Positions 41,201 through 49,657 of a stretch of DNA of 64,000 nt are shown one piece after another; position 1 is the first letter of the stretch, and each line of letters opens with the position of its first letter. This DNA is from Anisakis pegreffii. Its lineage: Eukaryota; Nematoda; Chromadorea; Rhabditida; Anisakidae. Made by a program: the position numbers and the translations under genes. Below the pieces are notes generated by a model. The model did not search any database, was not told the DNA's origin, and saw only the letters and a program-made list of their open reading frames with translations. The DNA is taken from positions 1 to 64,000 of the forward strand of contig JAPYMA010000147.1 of NCBI GenBank assembly GCA_035041965.1, read 5' to 3'.

Positions 41201-44200
41201 AAAGCGTACTGAAATTATCAACGATTCAACGATACCAACCTAACCAGAAAATGAATTATAACGAGGCACTATTGCGCATTTCCGTGAAGTTCTCACTGAA
41301 ATTTTTAAAATGCATTCAGTCCTTTTTGCATTTTTCATTCGTCTCGTGCTCAAGACGTCAAGCATATTACACCTTTAGGTAACAATCGTTTTAGATTTGT
41401 GACTGCAGTTTTTAGGCATTTCGAATTTTTTAGGTAACAATCAAGTGAGAGGGCAAGCAAGGCTGTGCTGGTCCGCCCATTGACACCTTTTATCAATAAC
41501 AACGGCATTTCCCATTATCGATCATAATTTATAAACCCACCAGTCCCGAGCATGTTATGTGGCTCGATCACGCCCATTTGATGGTCTTAGATAATGGCGT
41601 TTCGCATTCTTAATCGTTCACTTTGCATCGCTAGATGTTGATTGGATTCTGACTGTCACGCGGTCGATTCAAGATTCTGAACATCCACAGCTGTCGTCGT
41701 CCTCCGAATGGGTTTTCCAACATCGTTTGCAACACGTTGCCACTATCATCCTTTAAGAGCGTCGTGGAAAAGTGTTCGTGATGAGATTCGACGTTCACCT
41801 TCGATAGCAATATCTATCGATAGGGCAGCATTGTTGAGTGCTGAACTGCAGACGACCCCATCGTGCTCAGAATCACTCTTGAATCGCGCAATGAATGTGG
41901 CCCTTCAAAAGTACATTTACGTAATTATTGTACGTTTCATTGACCACACGTTGACAATGCGTTCACCGCCGAATCAATACAAACTGACAATTTTGTATCG
42001 CAAATTCGGCAGACAGTTAGCTGCCACACTGAGGGCGATTCCTTTCGATCAAAATGAATGCTGGAATATTCTCGAGAATCGTCTTCTGTACAATTTGATT
42101 GCATCCCGATGTAGCGTTCGTACGCTGCTAGCATGGCATGCGTTCATTGACGAGATCTCGACGGTTGTTCTCCAAGGATTTTGTCAAGCGGTAATAAGTG
42201 ATTTACCCAATCCGCTACCAACAATTTTCGAGGAGACACCAATGCAATGTTTTCACTTCGAGCCAGCTGCACAACAAGCGAATATTTTCACGAGAATATT
42301 CGCAAAACTTGTATGTTTCCCATCTTGTATGATTTTTTTCAAAAGACGCGCACGTTCAGCAGAAATTACGATGTTTTTGTTGACGGCAATGGTATCACCA
42401 AGAATAAGTTCACTGTTAATTCACTGAATCAGGGTGGGGACGATGTGAGAGAATCAAACGAGTTGATCACAGAACTTGTCAAATTGATTTAAAATTAAGT
42501 AGTTAACAACATCCACAAGCATTACATTTTTTCACGATTGTTTTTTTTGAATGTGCTTCTCAGCCTTTAATTGCAATTCATTATTTGATTCTGGCAAAGG
42601 AAATAGCAATAGCCTGAGTGGAACTCAACTGTTGTTATTCAATTGTGTAAAATGTAAAGTACTTGGCATTTCTATTTCCTCAACATTATATCCACTTCAT
42701 TATGTTTATTTATTTAATGCGACTTTATGCCTCTCTTTTACCACAAATATCATATTCCTTCTTCCTCAATATCCTTCACACCGCTCAGCTAACGATAATA
42801 GCGTTGGGAATCATCTATTTTCGTGAAATCTAACTTCAGTTGTTGATTTGACTAGCACAGAGGGACGAGACTACTTCCTCATACAGCTCAATGACTTGTA
42901 AGGAGTGGGACTCAAAATGGACACGAAAATACAATTCGCTGGATCGATTGGGTATTCGTCAATCGATCACTCAGAATGATTTTCTTTTGCCTGACTTTAC
43001 AATACTGATACTTATTATGAACTTACGAGTGTATATGTGTATGTACACTTGTAAGTTCCCTCTTGAATCCTTTTGTTAAACTTTATAATCGCTAATCCCA
43101 ACTGAGTTGTTTAATTAAAGCTCACATAATGCGGAATTTATTATTGCTGTAAGTTAAAGCAAATACAACAAGCTGGAAAACAAGTAATCAACTCCATCAG
43201 TCCAGTCTATAGAACGGGTAGAGGTTATTTCGAGATAGTTTGTGAACCTTACATAGTCGAGTGCTCTCAACTCATTGAGATTCATGGAATTCCATTCCTT
43301 GTTAAAAAGTATAATTCAGGAACTTTTTTTGCATGCCAGTTATCATGTGCAGTAGTTAGCGCTGTTTGCAATCAAGATAATTTATTTCTTTGTGGTGTAC
43401 TGAATATTGTTGTCATAGAAATGAAGCCTTGAAGAAGCATTCATCATGGTTCGCTGAAGTAGTTTTTCGTTGATTACGCACTGATCGCAATCTGAAGGTT
43501 TCCATTAATTAAGAATGAATTGAATCGAAATTATTTATTACTGAACAGTTCCTTATTTCAAAGGCAACACGTTCCTTCTCGAGAAATATTGTTAGATTCG
43601 TTTTTTGCTGATTGAATCTCATGATGAAGAACAAAAAAAATTTCGCCAATATAAACGATTATTACATTCAGATGATTTATAATACTTGGAGCGCAAACAT
43701 CGAACAGATAACTTGAAAGAGTGTGACGTTATCAGTTGTAAAGTGGTTTTTGAACTAGTGAAATGATCATATTCTCCTTCTATTAACATATGACTGAGCA
43801 TTGTTTGTTTAGAATTCCCGAAACTATGCACCATATCTGCACGCAAAAGCATTTGTCATTCACTATTCCCTTCAACATCACGATTATCTGCCTACGCGTT
43901 CGCAAAGCATGAATATAGCGTTTGGATGTTCGAAAATAACGACACTTCCGTCAGTTAACACTAAAGAAAGACTCTGCAGATTCTTTCGAATGCATTAGCA
44001 TATAATCTCTCTCACAAACACATCTTTCATGAACTGAGCAAACGCGAATCGGTCGATTAGATGGAGTGGAATGTGATGGAAAACGCATTCTGACCATGTA
44101 TAATTGCGAAAACTGTCACTGAACGCGTGACATTCAAAGGAACACTTTTTTTGGTGAATAGAATTGAATTATAACCTCTAGGTTGCAGATCATTTTTCAT

Positions 44201-46074
44201 CATAAAGAATTTATGCTTACGTATAGACAGTATTTTCACAGAATACGGCGATAAATATCAGAAATGTTTTAGTTTTTCATTGGTTTACCTATCATTCGTT
44301 TGGCTGATAGCAATCGCTCTAGCCGTTCAGCGAATAGTTTTTTGCTTTTGATAGAATGCTTTCATGTTGTCCTTGCTGTATGCATGTCACAACTGAAATA
44401 CCATATGACGAACAAGCACACTGAGAAATAATGCTTTCTGCATAAATGAACTCTTCATTCGCATTCTTTTTTGATCTGAAAAGCTGTTGACAAATGTGTC
44501 ACACATGCAATGAATGAGTGCTAAAAAACGTGTATTGTCTGAGGAGAATCAAGATATATGGCTTTCAGAATAATCAATCGCTCGAATATAATTTCTTCCC
44601 CAAAAAAAGTGTACTGATTGAGAATCAGCCATAAACAATAGGAACTCTTGGAGTTGTATGCATGCTTGAGTGCATTTGCTGATGATATGTGCTGTTCAAG
44701 GGACGAAAGTCAATTGCCAACGAGAAAAATGAATCACGGCAACGAAGTACAAGCGTGGCAGCAAAAACACACAAAAGAAGGCCTCTCGGGAGCTGCGCAT
44801 ATCGTGCCGAGAAATGCAGAGACGTACGTTCCTTTTGTCTTGTTTTGCATCTTCCAAACCATCGTGACAACTTGCAAAAGTTTGTGTCTGACCATGAGTT
44901 TGATTGGAAATTCTTAGCGGGTGTTATCAAGTGGAGCTTCTAAGAGAAATTCGACGATGTGGACTAAACATTTTGATATTCCAATAAAAAAGAACTGAAA
45001 ATATTTTCTAAATCGAGTTAGTTAAGTTGATCTGGCACTGAAAGTTAATGGAGTTGTTTCGGTTTGTAGGCGACTTCTCTGTGAAAAAAAATTACGAATA
45101 TGCATCATACATTATTCAGTTTGGATACAGTAAAAACTGCGGAACGTTTAGATAAACGATAAGTGTTTAGGGCATCAGTTGCGATGTTTATGTCACACGA
45201 ATTCATCATCCTCAGTTTTTTATTCATACTTGAAATTGTGACATTTCTTGAAATTTCTCCTCATCTAAACACATCGTTAAGCCCACAATTTCAACAAAAT
45301 GTGATCCTCTGGCGGTTGTTATTTTTAAAGTGTTGGAGTGTGTTTTGATTAAAATTCTTCAACTCAAAAAAATTGCTTATCAAACATAAAACAGAGATTC
45401 GACCATAGTTAAATGAACTTTTGGTGAAAATGCTGAAAAAGTGCATCTTTCTATGTCAACTGACAAAAATTCTTAGTTAATTTCTATCAGAATGATAAAG
45501 TAATCGTTAGAGTTTGCAGATATCGAGCCTTATATGCATACAAACCACGGAATGTTGACGAACTTGAGTTGTGTGAAAACGATATTGTTTTCGTTGTTGA
45601 GAAATGTGATGATGGTTGGTATATTGGTGAGTATTGCAAATATTTCTTATGTATTGATCACAAGACCAATTTCAAAAATTACATTATTAGTGTTCCATCG
45701 TCTAAATCTTCAACCATGGCAATATATCACTGTTGGCTGCCTCAAAATGTGGATGTGGGGGATGGTGCATCAGATGCAGAGGTTCTCGTGATAACACACA
45801 ATTGCGAAACTTGAAATTTATTCGAATGAATGAATTTCCGAATAGAGTTTCTGAAAGTAAGATGTTACACTAGAATGCAGTCGATACTGTAATTGATGTG
45901 GCCAACTGCGCTAGCATATTTCGTCGCGCATTAATCATTTATTTACTTTTGGATATTTCGAACGATTAACTGGAATAGAGCGAAGTTATGAAATGATTAA
46001 ATTGCATTGCAGGCACATTGTTACGAACCGGTCAATTCGGAACGTTCCCGGGAAATTATGTAGAAAAGCATTGA
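10065..46074 (+). CDS. sorb-1: sorbin/CAP/vinexin-family adaptor (PDZ, SoHo, three SH3)
   Basis: Exons: 10065-10154, 11144-11295, 20388-20740, 21099-21342, (21464-21535, optional), 21632-21675, 24344-24459, 24760-24831, 25092-25157, 26026-26082, 26492-26551, 27448-28828, 34041-34109, 34391-35290, 36925-37054, 37298-37468, 37734-37848, 37981-38070, 39147-39346, 44701-44823, 45520-45626 and 46013-46074. Every junction keeps phase, giving 1,557 aa (1,533 without the optional exon). Order: PDZ (about residues 7-80), long Ser/Gln/Pro-rich linkers, SoHo (from about 887), a coiled-coil-like segment, SH3-1 (about 1311-1364), SH3-2 (1375-1435), SH3-3 (1502-1556). SoHo plus three C-terminal SH3 domains defines the SORBS family, scaffolds at integrin adhesions, muscle dense bodies and cytoskeleton. 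The start has an in-frame stop 6 bases upstream. Introns reach 9 kb and hold transposon copies. Alternative exons are likely. Confidence 0.87.
11296..15959. other. sorb-1 intron sequence without supported genes
   Basis: Part of the 9.1-kb intron between exons 2 and 3. Both strands contain ORFs up to 131 codons (minus strand, 14327-14722) but none has coding composition, splice sites or a domain I recognise. The remainder of the intron (17331-20387) is similar, with an (ATGT)n microsatellite at 19613-19629. Confidence 0.5.
15960..16809 (+). mobile_element. hAT-like non-autonomous element, copy 1
   Basis: Starts CAGTGGTTCTCA and ends TGAGAACACTG (one C missing from the right terminus); flanked by perfect 8-bp target duplications GATTAGAT at 15952-15959 and 16810-16817. 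Short CAGTGG-type inverted termini with an 8-bp duplication are diagnostic of the hAT superfamily. A subterminal palindrome ATTACCC...GGGTAAT is present. No transposase is encoded, so it depends on one elsewhere. It lies in the second sorb-1 intron. Confidence 0.9.
16849..17330 (+). mobile_element. GC-rich TIR element, copy 1
   Basis: Inverted termini GTGTTCGTCGGGGA with a TA dinucleotide on each side (16847-16848 and 17331-17332). Both ends consist of G4/C4-rich repeats built on palindromes such as TCCCCGTCGGGGA; the middle (about 17085-17230) is ordinary AT-rich sequence. A second copy in opposite orientation lies at 52379-52926. ORFs across it are artefacts of the repeat. Superfamily unknown (TA duplication suggests a Tc/mariner-like transposase). 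Confidence 0.75.
19613..19629. repeat. ATGT microsatellite
   Basis: About four tandem ATGT units within the sorb-1 intron. Confidence 0.8.
20388..21675 (+). CDS. sorb-1: sorb-1 exons 3-6: polar linker
   Basis: 20388-20740 (phase 2 in, 1 out) encodes a Ser/Pro/Gln-rich stretch with [15 protein letters not shown] and a QQQQQ run. 21099-21342 encodes [16 protein letters not shown] followed by a Gly/Ser-rich part. 21464-21535 (24 codons, [19 protein letters not shown]) can be included or skipped without frame change; its donor TTT|GTACAT is weak. 21632-21675 encodes [14 protein letters not shown] with strong splice sites. No known domain; low-complexity linker typical of scaffolds. Confidence 0.7.
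21728..21806. repeat. short tandem repeat on AAATAGTTATACC
   Basis: The unit AAATAGTTATACC is repeated head to tail with decay (ATAGTTATACCA, AAATAGTTGC, AAATAGTTTTAC, ATAGTTATTA). It lies in a sorb-1 intron. Confidence 0.75.
24344..26551 (+). CDS. sorb-1: sorb-1 exons 7-11: short linker exons
   Basis: 24344-24459 encodes [18 protein letters not shown] and onwards, then five short exons follow in phase 0: 24760-24831, 25092-25157, 26026-26082 and 26492-26551, each 57-72 bases and divisible by three, hence skippable cassettes. The GC content of the first is clearly above the flanking introns, supporting its long form. A second donor inside it (CCGG|GTGAGA at 24371) would shift exon 24760-24831 into a frame reading poly-Gln instead of poly-Asn; that frame meets a TGA unless an internal GTGTGT donor is used. 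Confidence 0.65.
24768..24790. repeat. CAA microsatellite inside a sorb-1 exon
   Basis: Seven to eight CAA units at the start of exon 24760-24831. In the phase-0 frame used here they read AAC (Asn); in the alternative frame they read CAA (Gln). Confidence 0.85.
27448..28828 (+). CDS. sorb-1: sorb-1 large exon ending in the SoHo motif
   Basis: 460 codons, phase 0 in and 1 out. It starts [13 protein letters not shown], a proline run that could bind profilin, EVH1 or SH3 domains, and since the ATG directly follows a good acceptor it could also serve as an alternative start. The middle is Ser/Thr/Gln-rich with several SPLP/SP motifs. The last codons read [16 protein letters not shown], matching the sorbin-homology (SoHo) core W-Y-x-x-M-F-x-x-I/M-H, the region that binds flotillin in vertebrate CAP. 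The match continues in the next exon. This identifies the gene family. Confidence 0.9.
28829..34040. other. sorb-1 intron, 5.2 kb
   Basis: AT-rich; no supported gene on either strand. A GAT/ATG-rich simple stretch is at about 31968-31998. Confidence 0.5.
34041..35290 (+). CDS. sorb-1: sorb-1 exons: rest of SoHo region and linker
   Basis: 34041-34109 ends at the donor C|GTAGGT and encodes [18 protein letters not shown]; 34391-35290 continues with [18 protein letters not shown]. The order Y-R-x(n)-SPVP-x(n)-W-x-P-x(n)-R-x(n)-YE follows that of vertebrate SoHo regions. The large exon (300 codons) then turns into Ser/Asn/His-rich sequence, with a NCWRCG motif and an [21 protein letters not shown] segment of unknown role. 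A longer donor 4 bases downstream of 34109 would break the frame. Confidence 0.85.
36925..37848 (+). CDS. sorb-1: sorb-1 exons: helical segment and SH3-1
   Basis: 36925-37054 encodes [20 protein letters not shown] and a further charged stretch, probably a helix or coiled coil. 37298-37468 and 37734-37848 together encode the first SH3: [31 protein letters not shown] and [10 protein letters not shown]. The ALYxF/Y, ELSF, W and FPxxYV signature residues for proline-peptide binding are present. Confidence 0.9.
37981..39346 (+). CDS. sorb-1: sorb-1 exons: SH3-2
   Basis: 37981-38070 encodes [19 protein letters not shown]; 39147-39346 continues [29 protein letters not shown] and a linker with RPKTPKI. 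It is a complete SH3 with W and FPxxYV intact, phase 0 between the two halves and phase 2 out. The intron carries a full-length hAT-like element (38118-38903). Confidence 0.9.
38118..38903 (+). mobile_element. hAT-like non-autonomous element, copy 2
   Basis: Starts CAGTGGTTATCA, ends GTGAGAACCACTG; perfect 8-bp target duplication ATCTATAG at 38110-38117 and 38904-38911. It is about 786 bp and homologous to copy 1 over its whole length with small indels. It sits in the intron that splits SH3-2. Confidence 0.92.
40735..41378 (+). CDS. unresolved coding-like region, possible sorb-1 exons
   Basis: Composition is clearly richer in GC than the flanks and long frames are open. From the acceptor at 40734 a phase-2 frame reads [20 protein letters not shown] and stops at 40810. 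An overlapping frame (40738-40974) reads [16 protein letters not shown] and [15 protein letters not shown], resembling basophilic kinase sites. The same frame reopens at 40996 and runs to a strong donor AG|GTAACA at 41379 (phase 2), through [20 protein letters not shown]. Phase 2 entry and exit would suit insertion between sorb-1 exons 39147-39346 and 44701-44823, but one frame change and three stops near 40975-40995 need an intron I cannot place. It could instead be part of a separate nested gene. No domain recognised. Confidence 0.4.
41635..42492 (+). CDS. unresolved nested gene or alternative 3' exons
   Basis: A plus-strand frame runs 200 codons from 41708 to 42310 (ATG at 41708), with features such as [18 protein letters not shown] and [20 protein letters not shown]. 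It can be joined to an upstream frame (41635-41724, [18 protein letters not shown]) and to a downstream one (42346-42492, [17 protein letters not shown], stop TAA) by two GT...AG segments of exactly 35 bases each (41725-41759, 42311-42345). Introns that short are far below those of the other genes here, so these joins are uncertain. I recognise no domain. It lies inside the last long sorb-1 intron on the same strand and has its own stop, so it is either a nested gene or an alternative sorb-1 end. Confidence 0.4.
42493..44700. other. sorb-1 intron without supported genes
   Basis: AT-rich; scattered short ORFs on both strands, none with coding features. Confidence 0.5.
44701..46074 (+). CDS. 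sorb-1: sorb-1 last exons: linker and SH3-3
   Basis: 44701-44823 (123 bases, phase 2 in and out, strong GTACGT donor) encodes a linker ending HIVPRNAET. 45520-45626 encodes [20 protein letters not shown] and CDDGWYIG; 46013-46074 encodes [14 protein letters not shown] and the stop TGA. The third SH3 is the best conserved of the three and ends two residues before the stop, as in vertebrate family members. Confidence 0.9.
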
Positions 46075-46540
46075 AGAGGTGTTACGTGTTTACATTGTGT
46101 TGATTATATACATATTTATCGATGTTTTTCATTGTTTATGCTTCAACAAATTTTTTGAAAGCATTTTTTCAGTAGGTTAAGTTTTTGTTGTGTTTGGTTT
46201 TGCAACAATTTAAAACGCGACACAACGGTGCAACATTTTGCCATATCTGATCATCAACACAAAACAATTTTATAGTTCATTCAAATGTCATAATGCAATA
46301 GAAACGTTGTTGTTATATTGATATCGTATCCACAAAAAAGTTTATATTTGATGATTAAAAATACTCGATTTTGTTCACTGAAGCGAATGTAAATACAGTA
46401 TTATTGAATGAGTGCAGTCTTTGTTTCAATTAAGTAATAATCTATGCAAACTGCTAACTGCTGTCTCAGTTACAATTTGTATCCGACATTTATCATCACT
46501 GTGTTCCGTAAACTGAATGAATCGTAATGTCGAACCATGG

Positions 46541-46546
46541 AATAAA
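46541..46546 (+). terminator. poly(A) signal AATAAA, likely for sorb-1
   Basis: First clear AATAAA after the sorb-1 stop at 46072-46074, implying a 3'UTR of nearly 500 bases. Confidence 0.45.
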
Positions 46547-48739
46547 AGTTTTATAAAAGGAATTTACCAGTCAGGCAGGAAGTTTGTCCAGTCATATCAA
46601 CAACGAATCAGTCTTGTTCCAGTTCTTTGCTTCTCATATTCGTTCCTTCGAAACCATTTTCGATATCAACAGCTGACATCTTTCAATCTACATCTTTTGA
46701 ATATCATCTTGGATGAATTCATTGTAAAAATCGTTTCCGACCAGACGATGAATTCTAGGCGAAACAGATTCTGAAGTGAACGATAAAGCAGCAGAGTAGT
46801 GTATTCAAAAAACAAGTTTTTCCAGCATGATATATTTCTCAGGTATGATGAGGTCATATTGTGTTTGGTTTTGCAGCTTGTAGGGATGCGAAAATGGTAG
46901 AATTGCTTGTTTGTGACAAGTAGGGAGACGAAAGATGCATTGGAGTTTGGGATGAAATTGTCTGTATGAAAAGTGAGCACAAGCGATGTTCATCACCAAT
47001 TGCAAATGTAAACAGATCTATGAACGCATATAATGATCGCTTATAAGTTATGTACGCATATACGCAGATTTGTTTCCATGCCGATATAACTATGTCATGC
47101 AAGTGTATCTCAAGTGTGACTTGGATGCGATGGTTTATGAAGATCCGTGGTACGCACTCATCAAAGACATTTATGATTTTTTACATTACATGATTTTATA
47201 AGGAGATGATTGAGATTCATAATCTGAGGATTGCTATTCTACGACCTATCTTTTTGTAGATTTATTTCGCCTGCATTATTCAACTGGTAAAAATCATTAA
47301 GCTGATGAAGAAGTTGAAGTAATACGAAATTATAGGGAGCATAATATCATCTGATTATTTACATGATGCTTTCAAGAACCTGACTCAAGCGCATTGCAAT
47401 TATAGGCCTAGTGCCATTTCACCAACATAATTATACGTGATACTTTGGAACGTATTCCACTGAAATTGAGAGCTTTGCGAATCTTGAGCCAACAGGAACT
47501 CTACGCAGAATAATCGAAGTGAACGTTACTCACAAAATATTGGGCAAACGTTCCTGCTCAAGTTTTCATCGCGAAAAGTATTTCAGAACTTTGCTTATTC
47601 GAAAGCGAGAAGGCGCGTTTCCGTGTGTCTCTTTCTAATGTTCTCATGCTAAATTAGCATTACTTCATGAACCGTAACGATATTACTTGTGTGCAAATCC
47701 AGTTGTCATGCCAATATTATTTCCTGAGAAGTTTGTGCAAATCTAGTCTGGCATTGTGGCATAAGTGATATTCGACTTGGTGATGAGGATTTTTGGATTT
47801 GCGGAACCTCGACCATTTGATAAAAACGAGATTCACCTGTTAAAAATGCAATTTGTTTTTCGTGCACTTCACCAGCGTTTTTCAAGCAACGTACTCGAGT
47901 ACTTCAAATAGAACTATTCTGAATATATCACCGAAGTCAACTGAAGTTGAATGATTTATTCCAAAGAGAAAGTGCAATTCAGATGTAATATCAGTGCAAG
48001 GTTTCGTAAAATAAAAATGGGATATGTTGCGCGATTCGAAAAGACATGTAGCATTTATGTCACGATTATGTTTTATTTTAAAAAATGTTTCAGTACATTC
48101 ACCGATTGTTATTATCTTTTACAAGCTGCTTTTTCAGCAGATGTTTATTTCATACTCGTAGCGAAAACAGTTACATCTCTTAAATTTGGATAAATTGGAA
48201 TATTGCAAAGAAACACTGACTGATGTTGACATTTCATACAAGTTCCGTGCTGCAATGTTTATCACGAAATGATCAAAATGACGACGTTTTATCGCCTTAT
48301 CAATATTATTGTTATAAATGTCAGCACTATAATTATACCAAACAAAATGCGCCATGTTTGCTTAAAACTTATGATTATTGCCATTGTGAAATCACAATGC
48401 GCTAGAGATGTTGTTTTAATAAATTATTCTCATCTGAACGAATATGCACTAGTAAATGATAAAGAAATGGTTGAGTCAGAGTTACCTGGAACAGACTGTA
48501 AGATTACGTGTATTTGTTTTGAGACATCACACATAACCCTTCATTTAAGCCTTGAGATAGTAAAAAGTTGAATCACCATCTAGAGGAAGGTCAGATTTTG
48601 TTGGTAGCTTCAAAAACTCGAAAGATCATCTTGCTGAGCTCGATTTCATTTCAATACAATACTTCTAATGATCGATTTCGGTACTTCTCTTGTAACTCAG
48701 GATCCTCTCGAGCTGAACAACACAAAAAATTTTATGGAG
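46547..48739. other. intergenic, no supported gene
   Basis: AT-rich with short ORFs only; no repeat or domain recognised. Confidence 0.5.
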
Positions 48740-49380
48740 CAACTGATTGCATGAAAGCTACTGTCTCTGACACGCTCACTTCAAACTGATCCAGATGGAT
48801 TCTCATTCTTTTCAGACGTGTTCTATTCACTCTCATAACTATTTCATGTGACTACCGTTCTCCTCATGAGTTTTTCTCATTCATTTCGTCTCATTTCATT
48901 TCACAGTTCGAATCAGTTTCTCATTCAGTAGCATATACTATTTACTGAATACATTGACGAGTGTTGACAACCGAAATCAACAATACAACAATCGAATACT
49001 ATTGCTCAGCAACATTCAACAGTCAAACGATCAATTATAGAGTGTATTAGATAGAATGAGAATTTGACTTAAACTGTTGAGTGAAATGAATGAGAAATTA
49101 GCAGAAGAGAACAGTTTTTGTGATGAAAGTTATGAGAGCGATTGCAACAGCAAGGAAAAGAATGAAAACCCTATCAAAACAAATGAAAACTCTGTTAAGC
49201 CAAGACGAGCGAATGATACTCAGAAAAATGGGGCATACCCAAGTTAAAAAACACCACCACTATGGCGTTCAATCAAAACATAACAACTGAACAAAATGCT
49301 AATTTCCCGGCCCCCTCCATAACCCTTGAAACCTCCAAATTACCCAAAATGGGTAATTTCACTCCCTCTGAGAACCACTG
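48740..49380 (-). mobile_element. hAT-like element, copy 3, truncated
   Basis: Inverted relative to copies 1 and 2. The intact right end reads GAGAACCACTG at 49380 preceded by the ATTACCC...GGGTAAT palindrome. Homology stops at about 48740 (ATTGCATGAAAG), so the other terminus and about 170 bases are missing. No target duplication visible. Confidence 0.85.
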
Positions 49381-49511
49381 ATATAGTCTTGGCAGTGATG
49401 ATCGGCAAAGAGATCAGGTTTATGATGACAGGCAGGCGGCATTAACCACTCAGTTTTACGCTGAACTGTAAACTCAGAAATCAATAAACAAAAAACGCGG
49501 CTGTGTCTAAG

Positions 49512-49570
49512 CCTCTTTCATCCTGAGCATAGACTCAAGACCGGACGTGATCATAGACTCAAGAAAGAGG
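49512..49570. repeat. direct and inverted repeat cluster
   Basis: CATAGACTCAAGA occurs at 49528-49540 and again at 49552-49564, and the segment is bounded by the inverted pair CCTCTTTC (49512-49519) and GAAAGAGG (49563-49570). Confidence 0.8.
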
Positions 49571-49605
49571 TTGAATCTGAGTGCGAGACTAATTCTTGAG
49601 AGTTG

Positions 49606-49657
49606 GACTGAAAATCATCCCAGTATATTTATGAATATACTGGGATGATTTTCAGTC
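49606..49657. repeat. perfect hairpin, 24-bp arms and 4-base loop
   Basis: Bases 49606-49629 are the exact reverse complement of 49634-49657, with TATG between. The arms begin GACTGAAAATCATCCCAG. It lies 35 bases after the repeat cluster at 49512-49570, in intergenic sequence, and matches neither transposon terminus in the window. Confidence 0.92.

Noticed and set aside
40796..41221. Minus-strand ORF of 141 codons
   Set aside because: Shadow of the plus-strand coding-like region; its composition is less protein-like than the plus frames.
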